Shown piece by piece: positions 1-14,890 of a stretch of 64,000 nucleotides of DNA. This stretch comes from Hirundichthys speculiger (Eukaryota > Chordata > Actinopteri > Beloniformes > Exocoetidae), in the NCBI GenBank assembly GCA_018398805.1, contig JAGFBZ010000577.1, forward strand, positions 186,001 through 250,000, in the 5' to 3' direction. The stretch's first letter is position 1. Each line of letters begins with the position of its first letter. The notes under the pieces were generated by a model. It saw only the letters and a list, made by a program, of their open reading frames with translations. It made no database searches and was not told the DNA's origin. Both the position numbers and the translations under genes were made by a program.

Positions 1-3000
1 TTTCTGTGCACTAGTCTACATTTTGAACTGGGACCTGTACTGTCTAAAAAATTATTAGACATTATTGGCATTGGGTGAGAGGGTTTATAAACTTGTATGA
101 TTTATGAATCACACGAGAACAGTCTTCAACTGAAAATATTAATTACAAATAATACAAAACTCCAGTAACTATAAATGACAGGGTAGCTCTCACAGTTCAA
201 AGTTGAAACTCAGTTCTAACGCTAATATACTCATGCTGTTTTTTTTTTTTTTGCTTTTGTCTCTTTCTTCTCGTCTGGTTTGAATTGTGTGTCTGACTTC
301 TGGTATCCACTGAAAAAGCAGGAGTTGGTAATTCATCTTGTATGTCCTTGAAACCAGTGCTCACTCCGGACTTGGTAAGTGCACACCTATTTCTGTAAGA
401 ATAATGACTATTGCTTTCACAAGATGATGTCGGGACAGTTGCAGATCTCATTGGGAAAAGAACTGGAGGCTTCACTCAGCCACTTTAGATGGAGCTGCAG
501 TAGCCGCTTTTCTAAAGCCCCCTTTAGATGTTTGATTTCCCATTTTCTCTTTTTTTTTCTCACTGCAGCTACATTTTCACAGACTTTCCATGCTTTCAGT
601 CGATTTTAATTTACATTTTTCTACGGGCTATATTACTGTCTTTAAACAAGAGGATTTTTTTTTTATCTAATTGAGAACATGATTACTTGTTTTTTAATCA
701 TCTGTTCTTTCATCCCAGATATTGCACTGCTCTCCCTCAAAACACACCCTAAACGTCCTTGCTTGCTGGTAAATACGCCCTACTTTACTGCAGGAGTGGT
801 GACTTCTTAAGCCCATCTCGCCATGTTGAGCATTCATAGATGGACTTCTGAGCACCTTGGTTGTAATTTGAGTAACTGTAATCTTTCTGGCATCTCGTTT
901 GACCGATTCTACTCTAACCTTTACTATCACGAAGACATTTTCACCTAGAAAGCTACCACTCAGTGGATATTTCCTGCTTTTTGTTGTCTGTAAAGTCTAG
1001 ATATGGTTGTGTGTGAAAATCTCGGTCTCGGAAATATGGCGACGTGACATTCAAAGTCACTGAAATCACCTTTCATCCTCTTATCTTCCTGCAGGTTGCC
1101 TTGGCCATGTCGACAGTCACGCTGAGCTGCTGCCATGTGATCGGGTTAATAGATATGTAGTTATAGTGAGTGCATATTTCCAGGAAAAACTGATCATTTC
1201 AACACATCATGTTCTGTGCAGAGTGTCAGAACTGAAGTTATGAACCGCACTGTTTCAGAGCGCTGCTCTGATGTTCTGTTTTCTGCCGAGCATCAGCAGC
1301 AGAGGCAGGCCAACGGTTTCTCCGGCGGAGCGGGGAAGTGGCTGGAGCTCCAGATTCAATAAATATTTTCTCAAACCGTAAAATTTCTACTGCGTCAGTG
1401 GTAGTCTCAGCATTGCATAAATCCTCTGTACTAACGTGTAATAATTTGCTGGGGTTTTGTAACGGCACAGAGTGATTAATACTTTAGAAAAAAGAAACCG
1501 TTAATTAAAAAATACATTTTCACACTTCTACAAAGTGGTCATCCTCGGCCTACTCAGAGAGTGGGTGTTTTTAACAGCAGTGCCATTTGGTAGATGTTGT
1601 TGAACTCTGTTTTTCAGTGCAATGTTATTCTTTTGACTGTCCATGAATTGCAGATAGAAATTACCCTGTATCTAAAACTGGTACAATGCAGCTCCACTTT
1701 CATGTTTTTGTCCATGGCCCCCTGAAAAATAGAGAAAAACTAAACCAAACTACACTATCGGTCAATAATTGTTTCTTTTTTTTTCAACAATATTCTGTAA
1801 TTCAATCAACGATGAAAGTAAAGTGGAAATTACAGTGTCAGAAATGTATTTGCAGAAAATGTGCAAATAAATGGATAAGAAGATGGTGAAAAATGATAAC
1901 TTCTGTCCCTCTCCTAAATGTTTGAAAAATATCTATTCTGCATGCAAAATTACCAACCATATTATTATAAACAGCACATTAAAACCAACCACCAGCATTT
2001 ATTCTGAAAACACCCTCATTTCCCTTTGGCTTGGATTCCACAGGATGTTGGGAAACAGTTTTTGAGAGTCTGACTCATGTTTATATGATTAAATTACCTT
2101 TACATTACAGTTCTTTAAATCTCTAACCACATCTCATATCAAAGGGATTCACTAAGATGGTAGCATTATTCAGAAAGGCAGTTGTATTCAAACTATTAGG
2201 GGAAACTAAAGTTTCCTTATGCCATCTTTATGCCATTCCTTATACCATCACGACCTCCATTAATTATTATTATCACAAGGAATTTGAAGTCCATGAATTC
2301 AAAACCGTTGATGTTTGAGCCTAACATAAGCGGCCTCAGCAGAAATCAATATTTGTCATATTTTCTGTCATCAGCTGTCCGGCCTCAGAGAGCCCAAAAA
2401 ACGTTAAAGCTTAGAAATATCATATTCATTCTAAACAATGATTTTGCACTACCTGACAGTTTGTTCTTTGACTCAACTTTTTTTTTCTAAACATTTATTC
2501 ATGTCACAGGGTCACCAACCAAGATCATAGCTAGTTGCATATAACATCTTCTTTCACATATTTTCAGACTAATGGGTGAATCATTGTGGTTACACGCACG
2601 TTTTAGATTTCTGAGGTCTAAAAAATCTCCTCAAGCAACTGTGCAACACTGGCCATCCGAGGAAATCTGCAGTGATTCAGGGACATTATCGGAGGATAAA
2701 TAAGTAAATGTGGTACAGAAGAGGAATGAAAGGGCATGGGTGAATAGTTTACTATTATCAGCAATGAGTGCTGAAGATGAGATTTGTGTCCCTCTCTGAA
2801 GATGAGGCAGTAGTATGCTGAATGTGGACGCTAAATTTATAAGGTCTAGCCATTTGTTCAGGCAACTGTCTGATGTCATTGCAACCACTAATGATGAAAT
2901 AAACAGATGCAGGCATGGCCTCCGTTTTTGGCCACAGTGCCCTGGAACTGGAGGGGCTGATGAGTCATGGGTTTCACTTCCGAGACATTCAGCCCACATT

Positions 3001-3920
3001 TAGGGGAAAAATAAAAAATAAAATCTGGCTGCATTTAGAAAATACACTTCATATCAAAATGTAAAATGTAATCTTACAACCAAAAAAAAGACACTGGGTT
3101 TCAAATATGCTGCTTCTTTTCAGTGCTTTGCGTCTCACAGAGCTGCAGTTGATCTGGACTGACATTCTCATTCACTTATATTATTGTTTTTTGTTTTTTT
3201 TATTATTGTTTTGCAGAGCCAGGGCACGGCCATAGACAGACCAAAATACTTTCCCGATCTGACGTTTTTCTGCTTTGAGCACTCAAAAGTCAATTTTGTT
3301 TTTGGTTAATTTATGCACACGAGATAAGGGTAAATACAAAGTCATCATGGCAGAGCAGCCTTTCATCCCGATGCCATTCAAGGAGGCTCTGCCCTTCTTA
3401 ATTAGAAATGAGTTCTTCTGAAAACATGATTTGTGAATTTTGTGTTGACAGTTTGCTGCTTTCAACCATGCAGACATTTCTACTTTTCAAGGGTCATGCA
3501 CTTATTCATACAACTGCTAGAATACTTTTTGAAACATTAATAACACTGAGCTGAATGCACACTTGGATTTTTATTCCCTTTTTTATGGTTTGCAATGTCA
3601 GATTGTGTGCCAACATTGTTGGGACGTTTTTTGTTAGATAAATAATATGCTGTCTGATATGTAATAAATTATTGTTCAGCACACCAGATTTTTTTTCTTT
3701 CTCTTTTTCTTTTTTGTTAAATGATAAAACATTAGAAATGAAAGATGGTTTTATTATTTTTTATGACTGGAACTGCTTGGAAATGAACAATCCAAGACTT
3801 GACAATGTCACATGTAGATTGTCTCACATTGGTAATTTCTAAGGAAAAATTGAGAGTCAGTTTCCATGTCCAAAGGTTGGGACGCCAAAGCCCATATCTT
3901 TGCCCACTACCCGTGTTTCA
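1..3920. other. Gene-free AT-rich stretch
   Basis: I see no convincing coding region or complete repeat here, only short T or A runs (for example 239-252 and 656-664). Two pyrimidine-rich AG acceptor-like sites stand out, ending near 568 and 1094. The second precedes a short open stretch of about 17 codons, but there is no good donor behind it, so I do not call an exon. Some of this may be intronic or intergenic DNA of a nearby gene. Confidence 0.5.
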
Positions 3921-3929
3921 TAGCACCCA

Positions 3930-4470
3930 GGTGGCGGACCTACAGAAGGGCAGATCCACGTCATCTGTTTGGACGGATCCCAGCTGGGCCCATGGATGGA
4001 GGCCCGGCCACCACGGGTTCACGAACCCAGGCCTGTCTCTAGAGAGGGCCCCCAGTAGATCGCGCAGAGGCGAGGGACAATGTGTTCTTTTGCTTTGATT
4101 TTTGCATATGAGCTTGTTTAATTGCTCTTACTCTGGCCTGTCCCCTATGTACCAAGGGCATTTAGCCCTAATAACATAGTGCCTGGGACCAAACCCCTTT
4201 ATGATAATGTGGCAATTTAAGAAGGAGGAGCCAGTTAAGGTGGTTTGGGCATCTAGTTGGGATGCTTCCTAGAGGCCTCCCTAGGGAGATGTTCCAGGCA
4301 TGTCCAACGCTGGCGGAGCCCTATGGACGGACAGAGGATGTGGTGAAGGTGGGGGAGCTAGAGGAGGTGGCTGAAGAGAGGGAGCTTTAGGCCTTTTGCT
4401 GCCCCGACGACCCAAAGGTGATGTAGGAAGAGGAAGTAAATGGATGGATGGATAAATGGATGGAGAAAAG
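3930..4470 (+). mobile_element. Rex3/RTE-like LINE 3' fragment
   Basis: The stretch 4235-4300 reads like the C-terminal coding end of a common fish RTE element (the AAGGTGGTTTGGGCATCTAG stretch followed by a CCTCCCTAGGGAGATGTTCC stretch). It ends in a run of TGGATGGATGGA units at about 4437-4464. Rex3 elements of teleosts are known to end in GATG tandem repeats, which fits. The GC-rich block 3935-4080 resembles the middle of the same class of repeat. The copy is 5'-truncated and has stops, so it is dead. The exact family is inference. Confidence 0.55.
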
Positions 4471-4579
4471 TTAAGAGGTGCTTCTCTGTTTTCGTAAATC
4501 ATTAATATAAATATTATTAAATTATGTTTGAGGAAGTGTGGAATAGAGCTGTGGCAGCAACAGAGGTAGAAAGCTGATG

Positions 4580-5438
4580 ATGTCACGTTGTAGGAATTTG
4601 ACCTAAATGCAGGAGACTGGAAGGCTGGAGTAATTAATAATCAAGTCCTTTATTCTTTTAAATAAAAACACTGCACTAAGCAAGATATCCCAAAACCACA
4701 AACCAAACCAGCAGTCAAACACAAGGAGAAAGGAATGGGCTGAATGACGGGCAGAGAGAGGGAAGGAAAAGAAAGGAGAATAATATATAGACACACACAT
4801 ACTGACAGACATTCAAAGGCTAATGGGACAAGAGTGTTGACAGTCAGGAAATAAAGGACCAACAGAGGAAGTCAAACAATAAACCCCACAAAAGGGAAAA
4901 GCACTTTTGAGACAAAAGAGAAAACATAAAACAGAAATCCAAAGAAAGCACAAAAAACTAGAAAAGCACTCGGAGAGCGCAGACCTCCGTCAAGCGCAAC
5001 AATTCCCCCATATAGCGATTTACAGATTGAGTTAATATTTCCTTCTGGATCAGATCCGGATCAGCCTTTGAAATTTGATAGAGGTTCCAATTGTCAATCC
5101 CTGAATCAAAATTCATGAGTTTTGGGCAATAATTAACGGAGATATTGAGGAACAAAATTTTTGGCCCCATTGACCACAATGTTATCGAAAATCTTCCGGA
5201 TCACACCCAAAATGAAATCAGTTCTTCCTTTTCACATTTCTGACAACTCCTGAAAATTTCATCAAAACCCATCCATAACTTTTTGATTTATCTTGAACAC
5301 AGACAGACAGACAGACAGATAAACGCCGGCAAAGACATTACCTCCTTGGTGGAGGTAAAAAAAACATCATCAAATCTTTACAAAACAGGAGAACACTGAA
5401 TCAAACAAACCCAAGATTAAAATAGCAGGACCATGACA
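4580..5438. mobile_element. Non-autonomous TIR element, composite
   Basis: The left end begins TGTCACGTTGTAGG and the right end, read on the other strand, begins TGTCATGGTCCTGC, which look like imperfect terminal inverted repeats. Fish genomes carry many repeats with this kind of end. No protein is encoded. A second repeat occupies 4957-5358 inside it. I could not define a target duplication with certainty. Confidence 0.4.
4957..5358. mobile_element. Short nested repeat with inverted ends
   Basis: The left part carries GCAGACCTCCGTCAAG and the right part ACCTCCTTGGTGGAGGTAA, an inverted pair around an AT-rich interior. A (GACA)n run lies at 5299-5318, just before the right end. This pattern matches a widespread fish interspersed repeat that ends in a CTTGG-GGAGGTAA motif. 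It appears to have inserted in the larger TIR element around it. It carries no coding capacity. Confidence 0.45.
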
Positions 5439-5486
5439 GTTGACTCTTACAATGATGATCTGGGAAAGAGTAGTGGGAGCTAGGTG

Positions 5487-6275
5487 AAGAAAAGATGCAG
5501 TGGCAGCGTCTGCTTTGTTAATGTGGACGAAGAAGTACAGTGAAGGTCAAACGAAGTTGTACTGTGTCTTTGTAGATTTAGAAAAAGCATATGATAGAGT
5601 GCAGAGGGAGGAACTGTGGTACCGCATGGGGGAGTGGCAGAAGGTACATTAGTGGCACAGAATGTGTATGAGGCCAGCATGACAGAGGTGTGGTGTACAG
5701 TAGAAATAACAGAGGGGCTTCAAATGAAGTGGAACTACATGAAATATCAGCCCTGAGCACATTTCTGTTTGCCATGGTGATGGATAGGTTGACATATGGG
5801 GTCAGGCAGGAGCCTCTGTGGACTGTGATGTTCGCAGATGACATTGTAATCTGTAGTGAGAGCAGGGCGCAGGTGTAAAAACCTAGAAATATGCGCTCGA
5901 GAGAGGCGGAATGAAGGTCAGTCGCCGCAGGGTAGAATACATGTGTGTAAATGCGGAGCTGAAGATGTTCATATGTTCTTTGAGAGTGACGAGGGTTAAC
6001 AGGATTACGAGTGAGCACATGAGAGGAACAGCTAGGGTTGGAGGTGTTGGGAGACAAACAGAGGCTAGACTGAGATGATTTGGACACATGAAGAGGAGAT
6101 AGAAGGATGCTGGAGATGAAGCTGCCAGACAGGAGAAAAAGGGCTCTTGATGTGGCAAAGAGGATATGGAGTCGGCTGGTGTGACCGTAAGATGCAGATC
6201 AGAGGGTAAGATGGATACGGATGATCTGCTGTGGTCACCCCTAAAGGGATACGCCAGAAGAAGATGAATTAAAAA
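5487..6275 (+). pseudogene. RTE-type LINE reverse transcriptase remnant
   Basis: This is a broken copy of an RTE-clade non-LTR retrotransposon. Around 5567-5605 it encodes the conserved block FVDLEKAYDRVQREELW. Around 5750-5875 it encodes the reverse-transcriptase palm with FADD at 5831-5842 in the context FADDIVICSES. Downstream, other frames still read like the region after the palm (GGMKVSR, then RLRWFGH-like at about 6066-6090). The end at 6219-6255 (CTGTGGTCACCCCTAAAGG) is typical of fish RTE 3' termini. Several frameshifts and stops separate these blocks and the 5' part with the endonuclease is absent, so it is a dead, truncated copy. A second 3' end of the same family is at 41255-41345. 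Confidence 0.8.
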
Positions 6276-6289
6276 AAAAACAACTTCCT

Positions 6290-8140
6290 GGTACATGTGG
6301 GGAAAAACCTGACTTTAAAAAAAACAGATGCTTGATCTCCGCCTCAACTACACTGGTAATTCTGTATCTCACGTAAGATGTAAAAGGGTAAAACAGGTTT
6401 ACTGCAAAGGCCGGGAGGGAAACATTTCTGTTATTTGGTCATCTTATTTGAAATGTAATCTCCTAAAAGGTGGGAAAACATATTTGTTGCAGTATGAAAT
6501 AGGCAAAAAGGTAAATGGCTCCATCTTTACTGCACTTTTAAAGTTTTCTCTGCAATCTTTGCTTGGCCTAATTTAATCAGACCAGTTGGGATAGACCAAG
6601 CACAAAAGCAAATCAGAAAGTGGTGAAACTGAGGAACATTTTGAAAGAGGTCTGTGTTTGTTTCTCATTTTAGACAACCCGTATTCATTCTTTTTTCTTT
6701 CATTCAACAGTGTAACACGATGCAGGAAATGTTCAAACATTTGTACTAAAATGTAAATGGTCATCTGAGTGTTGATTTTAATATTGTCCACAATTAAGAG
6801 CGCAAATCAAAGTTATGGGCACACCTGACCATCTGCTTTATTGATAGTTGGTCCACTGTTTGTAGATTTTTGTATTGTTTGATAAAGATAAAGATGAAGA
6901 AAATCACAAAATATTAAGCAGTTCAACTTTTCTGCATATAAAAGTATCTTGGAATTGCTGCCAAAAGTTGTCACAGCTGAATGCTAGATCTAAGGCAAAT
7001 GTCCTTTTGCTACAGGCAGCATTAAAATCAGCGTGCAGAGACTTGAAACTTCAGAGGTACAGCTTATCCTTTGCAGTGAATCTGCAGCCCACATGCCAAA
7101 CAGAACAGTGATGTAACAAACACCCTCCAGTAAATTACACGTTTTTTGACGGTCAGTGCAAGTGCTGTTTTTCTTTTGTTGTTGTTTTTTTTTTATTTAT
7201 TCATTTAAATTCACTTCTTTCAATATGAACAAAATGAAACATCTCAGTTTGTAAGCATAAGGCCTCTATAGAAGGGTTTACAGTAACGTGAGAAGGAGAG
7301 GCACAGTGTAGGCATTTAGTTTAAATGAGTAAATGGAGATCAAAGATTAATGGTAGCAGACCAACAGTATCTGACAGCCGGAATTTCCCAAACAGAAAAT
7401 TCATTTCATTGATTATTCACATTGATTATCTTGAGACAAATATTGAGTGATGCTTATTAAGAGCATTATGGAGGATGGGATGAATATAGCTTCTGGCTGA
7501 GCCAGAGCCTCAGTCTGATCCCTGACACATTTTCATGCTCCTTTTATTCCTTTACGAATGGAATGTTTAATTATTCATGCTATGTCGTCACCATGAAAGC
7601 GAAGCCACGTTTGTTTATTTTTCTGCTGGGCACATTGCCCCTGTCAGTCACGGTCACAGTTAATTGACTATTTCACTGAAAATGTTTTCCCTTCAAGGAG
7701 GGAAGGATGCTGAGGATTCAGAGTACAGTGTTCACCACAACACCAAGGGCCAGATGCATAAAACTGTGCAACCCCCCCAAATAAGGAGAAAAAAGCTGGA
7801 GTGATGCATGTTTAAAAATGAACAGACGTGCAACTTTTATCATAGTTGCACCTAGAGACCACGCTACTCCAGCGGGATCAACCCTGGAGAAGCCAGGCAG
7901 AACTTCTGACCCATGCAGACCCTGTTTCAGATCTGCGTAGTGTGCTTGGCTAAAACTGAAAGCCTTCAGAAACGATGATAAATATTTGCTTGGTGAGTTC
8001 TTCTTCTGGGTCACTGGGTTTCCTTCTCTGATTCCCTGGTCATTTGATCATCAGATAACACACAGCGGACGGTTAAGTCCGAAAAGCAGTTTTTCCTTTT
8101 TTTTAATGGTTAAAATAATTTTTGCATTCCAATAGCATAT
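6290..8140. other. Gene-free stretch
   Basis: I see no coding exon, repeat family or RNA gene that I can support. There are short T runs near 7180 and some longer but featureless open frames. Base composition matches the rest of the unique DNA in the window. Confidence 0.5.
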
Positions 8141-8145
8141 GAGGG

Positions 8146-8228
8146 GCAGCGTGATGGTTAGTGCTGTTGCATCACTGCGAGGAGGTTTCTGGTTCCAAAC
8201 CTTTCCGCGTGGAGTTTTCATGTTCTCC
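8146..8228 (+). mobile_element. SINE-like head fragment
   Basis: The text GGCAGCGTGATGGTTAGTGC, then TGGTTCCAAACC and GGAGTTTTCATGTTCTCCCC matches the head of a very common teleost repeat in which the first two blocks look like pol III A and B boxes. Only about 80 bases remain and no tail is visible. It is a fragment and not a functional tRNA. Confidence 0.45.
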
Positions 8229-8561
8229 CCGTTCTTGCGTCAGTTTTTTCACAGAGCCCAAAAAACAGTTGATTATAAAAGAGGATGATTTTAAAGTAAC
8301 TTAGTCCTCCCTGCAGAAGAGGAGCAGGTGGAACTGTGGAGGAAGCTGTGGCCCCGAGACCTCTGGAGGTATACAAGAGAGGCGAGTACCTCTCGGTCTT
8401 TAAGTAGAGCAATAAACAGAGGGAAAGCCATTATAGAGTGTTAGAAATGGCAAGAGACATCACAGCAGCAGAGACAGAAAGTAGGATGAGGGTTTCTTGT
8501 GTTTTTGTGGGCTGGGCACTGTTTGCTCCTTTCCATAGGCCAGTGAAGACGAGGGTGTAAT

Positions 8562-9386
8562 CAGGGCCTTTTCTAGTCACCTTGGGGGCCCTAGGCAAGA
8601 GTGAGCATGGGGGCCCTCCCGGCCCCAAAACACCAAGAAAATCATTCAATCCAAAAATCTTTTAATTTAAATAACAGAAGTGCACAATGATGTAAGAACA
8701 CATAAAATACAATATAACATAACAAACACAACTGAAGTGTGCAAAGTTTGACAAAAACACAATCAAGCAAAAAATAAAAAAGTTAAAATAAATAAATAGT
8801 TAGTGGTCTTTGGTTCCATATCCACGTCCTGGTGGAAATTGTTTTTAAACTTTTGCTTGCGGGCCTTGGCTTGTGCAAATGAAGTGATGATGTCTTCCAT
8901 GTCCAAAGAACGTCTCACATCACGTTCTATTGAGATCAGTGTCAGTCCTGTCAGACTGGGACAAAGTGGCATCACAACTTTTTTTTTAATAATGTCAGCT
9001 TATAGATCTTTGAACTTACCAATTTCCCGTTTTCTTTTTTCTTCATCTTCTTGTTTTTTTTTTCTTTTTGCGTGTCCTGATGGATATGCTTGCTTCATTT
9101 TTCTTGTATCGAGTTTGAAGCACCGCAGAAAGTCGGCCACGGGCAGTCGGGGCCCCATTAGGGGGGTACCAAACGTGTCGCTGCAGTGTCTTTGAAACAC
9201 GAGGCAGTGGCAGCTAGTGGGGCCCCTATGCGAGGGGTTTTTTAACATATTGTCGTTTCAGTGTCTAAAGTGGTTCAGTAATTATGTCATTGACAAAAGG
9301 ACCAATGTCACCGCTGTCCTGGGGCCCCTTCCAGCTCGGGGCCCTAGGCAATTGCCTAGTATGCCTACCCCGTTGCAGCGTCTCTG
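8562..9386 (-). mobile_element. hAT transposon, internally deleted
   Basis: The element is bounded by an exact 8-bp direct repeat GGTGTAAT (8554-8561 and 9387-9394), the target-duplication length of hAT transposons. Its left end starts CAGGGCC and its right end, read inward, starts CAGAGAC, both hAT-like. GGGGCCCTAGGC-type blocks sit near both ends. Inside, minus-strand fragments of a hAT transposase remain: a basic N-terminal piece at 9000-9248 (SGHAKRKKKQEDEEKRKRE) and a C-terminal piece at 8840-8975 (MEDIITSFAQAKARK). The middle with the RNase H-like catalytic core is missing, so this is a non-autonomous deletion derivative of a hAT/ZMYM1-like element. Confidence 0.85.
8840..9248 (-). pseudogene. 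hAT transposase N- and C-terminal remnants
   Basis: The minus strand encodes two transposase pieces in the right order. The upstream piece (9000-9248) contains a lysine/arginine-rich tract that in hAT proteins of the ZMYM1-like type lies near the N terminus, before the BED or TTF zinc finger. The downstream piece (8840-8975) resembles the final helix region of hAT transposases (LTLISIERDVRRSLDMEDI). No DDE-type catalytic residues and no dimerisation core remain between them; the gap is too short to hold the usual several hundred residues. It cannot make a working enzyme. Confidence 0.7.
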
Positions 9387-9399
9387 GGTGTAATTGTAA

Positions 9400-11717
<2,318 letters not shown>

Positions 11718-12143
11718 CCACGTAGGGGAGGTGGACGCTAAGAAGCCACAAACGATAAATTACATCCATCATTTATTGATATTCACCAGAAGTTATAGTT
11801 TATTTTTTGATTTCTGATTCAATGAAATATTTAACAGAATAAAACAAATGAAAATGGCATGGATATAAATGACCATACCCTTAACTTAATATTTTGTTGC
11901 ATGACCTTTTGCAGCAGTTGCTGCCAATAATTGATCTTTGCTGCTCCAGCAAGTCTTCTGCCAGCAGGTATTTTGGCACACTCTTCCCGAGAGCTCGTGC
12001 TCTCTCAGGACACTGTATCACTCCTGGACACTGTATTTTTCAGATCATACCATAGATGTTTTAACAGGATAAAGATCAGTTCTCAGAGGGCCGTTTAAAA
12101 GTTGTCCAAAATGTTTTAAATCAGTTATTCTTGGATGTGATCT

Positions 12144-12194
12144 ATCTATCTATATCTATCTATATCTTTCTATATCTATCATCTATCTATCTAG
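12144..12194. repeat. (ATCT)n microsatellite, imperfect
   Basis: Tetranucleotide ATCT units, interrupted by ATATCT and TTTCT variants. It lies just upstream of a GC-richer block. Confidence 0.85.
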
Positions 12195-12299
12195 TGATTC
12201 CTTGCCAATTCTTGCTTAAAGTTCTGCGGTTTTAGTTTTGCAGATTTTTCAGAAATATGTAATATAATAAAAAATCTAAGAAAAAATAGCAGAAATTCC

Positions 12300-12720
12300 A
12301 GGAAAATCCACCCCACAGCAGACGAGAGGCCGCAGCTGCCAGCGAAATGTCAAACGATGACTCACGGCCTCCTGTAAACAACACGAGAAATGCAGACAGC
12401 CCAGAACTCTAGAATCTGTGCGCTGATTGGCCGAGACGCATCACCCAAGCATCACAGGATGTTGTGCGCGTTCTCTCACAGCGAAGAAATGTGGGGAGCC
12501 AGCCTGGTCCCTTTAAGAAGGTGGTCTTATGGGTAATGTAGTGTGTGTGTCGTGGGTTAGGGTTAGAATGAAAACGGGGTTAGCTGAAAAGTGTAGTGAG
12601 CATAAAAACAGCAGCCCAGCGTGTATAGATTTACATTCTCTGTTAACCGACAGGAGCCGAAACAATACAACCTGTGTGATGTTACAAGTTCCTGCAGTGC
12701 CAGAATAAAGTGGCTGTTCC
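12300..12720. promoter_or_regulatory. GC-richer, promoter-like block
   Basis: This block is richer in CpG and GC than its surroundings. It contains CTGATTGGCC (an inverted CCAAT box) near 12421, and ATGGGTAATGTAGT near 12528, which resembles a ZNF143-type site. It is followed by T-rich DNA and a likely intron-like stretch. It could be the promoter of an old DNA transposon or of a host transcript. I see no terminal repeats that would decide this. Confidence 0.2.
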
Positions 12721-13028
12721 ATGCAGAGAAAACCAGACTGTTTCTTTTGTTGTTGTTAGCGTGTTACCTGCTAATTATGAGCCAAAAATAGCACAATACC
12801 AGTGGTTTCTTTACTACGGTTCAGAGACCAGAGGCTGTGAAGGTAACAGAAAGACCACAGTTGAGCCTTTGTCTTGTTTCACTGCAGTGTCTCGCTACTT
12901 TTTTTGTGGTTTTTAAACATATTCTAAACACATTATTTAGGCTCGGGGGGCTCCGGCTCCAGTTTGTGGATTTAGATTTTCGCGGAGGGGGGGGCACAGG
13001 TCTCCATTGACCGTAAAAAATAAGGGAT

Positions 13029-13038
13029 CTATCCATCC

Positions 13039-13070
<32 letters not shown>

Positions 13071-13071
13071 C
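13029..13071. repeat. (ATCT)n microsatellite
   Basis: Roughly ten ATCT units preceded by two ATCC units. It lies about 60 bases before a pyrimidine-rich splice-acceptor-like sequence. Confidence 0.9.
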
Positions 13072-13130
13072 TAAATTTCACTGTGTCGTTCTTTGCATCC
13101 CTCTGTCTAAATGCTCTCTTTTCTCCTCAG

Positions 13131-13199
13131 AGGCTGGTCATCGTACTCTACCACAGTTGTCATGAACGCAGCCACACTTGCTCTCTCCAGGAGTCATTT
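13131..13199 (+). CDS. Possible internal exon, unidentified
   Basis: A pyrimidine-rich tract ending TTTTCTCCTCAG (13119-13130) is followed by 69 open bases and then GTATGT at 13200. The length is a multiple of three. One frame reads RLVIVLYHSCHERSHTCS and is free of stops. I do not recognise the protein. A sequence of this quality can arise by chance in 64 kb, so this is only a candidate. Confidence 0.15.
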
Positions 13200-13329
13200 G
13201 TATGTATGTGAACTTCGAGGAAAGCCAGTTTCTCCTGAGATGGCCAGAAAGAGTCACCTGACAGCCGCTGCATGTGCAAATCCCTTTCAGCTCAGGATTT
13301 TGAATGTGGTTAGTCGGTAATGTGTTCCA

Positions 13330-14770
13330 GCTTTTTCACAGGTGAAACTTGGCAGGTTTAGAGACGAGCAAAACAAATTTTTTTTCTTCTTTTCTTTTTT
13401 CCACTTTTGAAAGTTTTTCCATAGTCTTGGTTGAAAGGAAGTTCAAACGTCTACTCTAAAAGCACAGAAACCAACAGATGTCTCAGTGTGTTTTCAGTTC
13501 AATTTATTTCAAGGCTGTATTGCTCCTCTTATCTCCCTCTACAATAGCTGTTATTGGTGGGTTGGATTTTCATTTATCAATACATTACTCTGACAGTTAT
13601 TTAATGATCAAAGTGGAAAATTTGTGAAAATAAATTTGCAAGAAATTGCTTTATTGCTAATATTATTATAAGCAAGGGAAACTGCATCACTCAAGTTATT
13701 TCTATTGCTTCTGTTGAGATTGGAAAATTTGCTAACTTCAAATTTAAACAATCTCACTTTTAATGCATTTGGATAAATACTCACAAAATAAAAAGCCCTC
13801 CCTCCTGTGGACTCGTCCCTCCTGTGAGCTCACCACCTGCAGGAGGGGCCATATGGGTTGTGTGCAGTGTGGTTTGGGTTGGAGTGCTGACCCTCGGTGG
13901 TGGGGAGTGATGTAACAACTAGATACATTCAGACTTACTCCAACGCACATCATAGGTCCAGCTGGACCTTGTTCCACTCTGGAGGTTGTCAGCCATTGAG
14001 AGACAAGGTTTCCACAGTTTCCTCTAATTGTTCATGGTAGTTTGAGTTCCAAAATCATAAAATCTCCTGCACTTTTGAGCTTAAAAAAAAAGCTTTCGGC
14101 TAAAGACACGTCATGTCAAGTTGAACCACTGTATATTTCTTTCTCAACTTGGCTGAGCTGCCAAGTTTCTCAACTGTCAAAGTAAATATATATGGGGCAT
14201 AACTGGGAGGTGGCACTTTGCATCTAAAGTAGTTATTGATCTTCCTGAGCAAGCAACTGAAAATTGATCATCTAGATAAGGTGGTGTGACTGTACTACTG
14301 TAGAACCGTTGGTGGGGTAACACAACAGATGAACTGAAGCAATGATTTCCTTGTATTTTAAGGTAACAGTAACCTGTTCTCATGTGGCTTCACAAAGATT
14401 GAACGTCTGTAACATAAACTAGAATGTGCTCAAGTGAATGTATAATAAAATAGAAGGAGTAAGGTTTAGTAAGTATATTTACTAGGGCACTAAAGTCGTT
14501 TTTTTGTCGTTGTTTTCTCTTTCTCATTTTTTGAGCATTCATTAAAGTAAAAAAGAATTCCAGTTTTTCAGGTTTGTAAAAATATTGCAGAACGACAAAT
14601 AATAAAGAAAATAAATAATTTATAAGTGCAGCTTCATCAGCCCCTTGTGACTTAAGGTATAGGAATGCCTAGGTTTTTGGATGAAAAAAAATGTCTATGC
14701 ACAACACTAATATTTCCAGCAGCAGATAGGAAAAATTTGACATAAAAAATATTGATCGACATAAAAATGC
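13330..14770. other. Gene-free stretch
   Basis: Nothing in this AT-rich interval could be assigned to a gene or repeat family. It has short A and T runs and a few biased open frames only. Confidence 0.45.
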
Positions 14771-14786
14771 ACATCCACATAAAGCA

Positions 14787-14890
14787 TCCATCCATTATCT
14801 GTACCTGCTTCTTCCTATCCAAAGTCTGCTGGAACCTATCCCAGCTTTCCTCGAGTGAAAGGCAGTGGGACACTGTAGTTGACAGTTATC
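14787..14890. mobile_element. L2/CR1-like fish LINE tail
   Basis: CATCCATCCATTATCTGTAC followed by CTGCTGGAACCTATCCCAGC is the diagnostic end sequence of a very common fish LINE-derived repeat. It is in the same orientation as the copies at 38070 and 43120. Only the tail is present. Confidence 0.7.

Noticed and set aside
13029..13071. CRISPR-like array
   Set aside because: Plain tetranucleotide microsatellite in a vertebrate genome, with no spacers.
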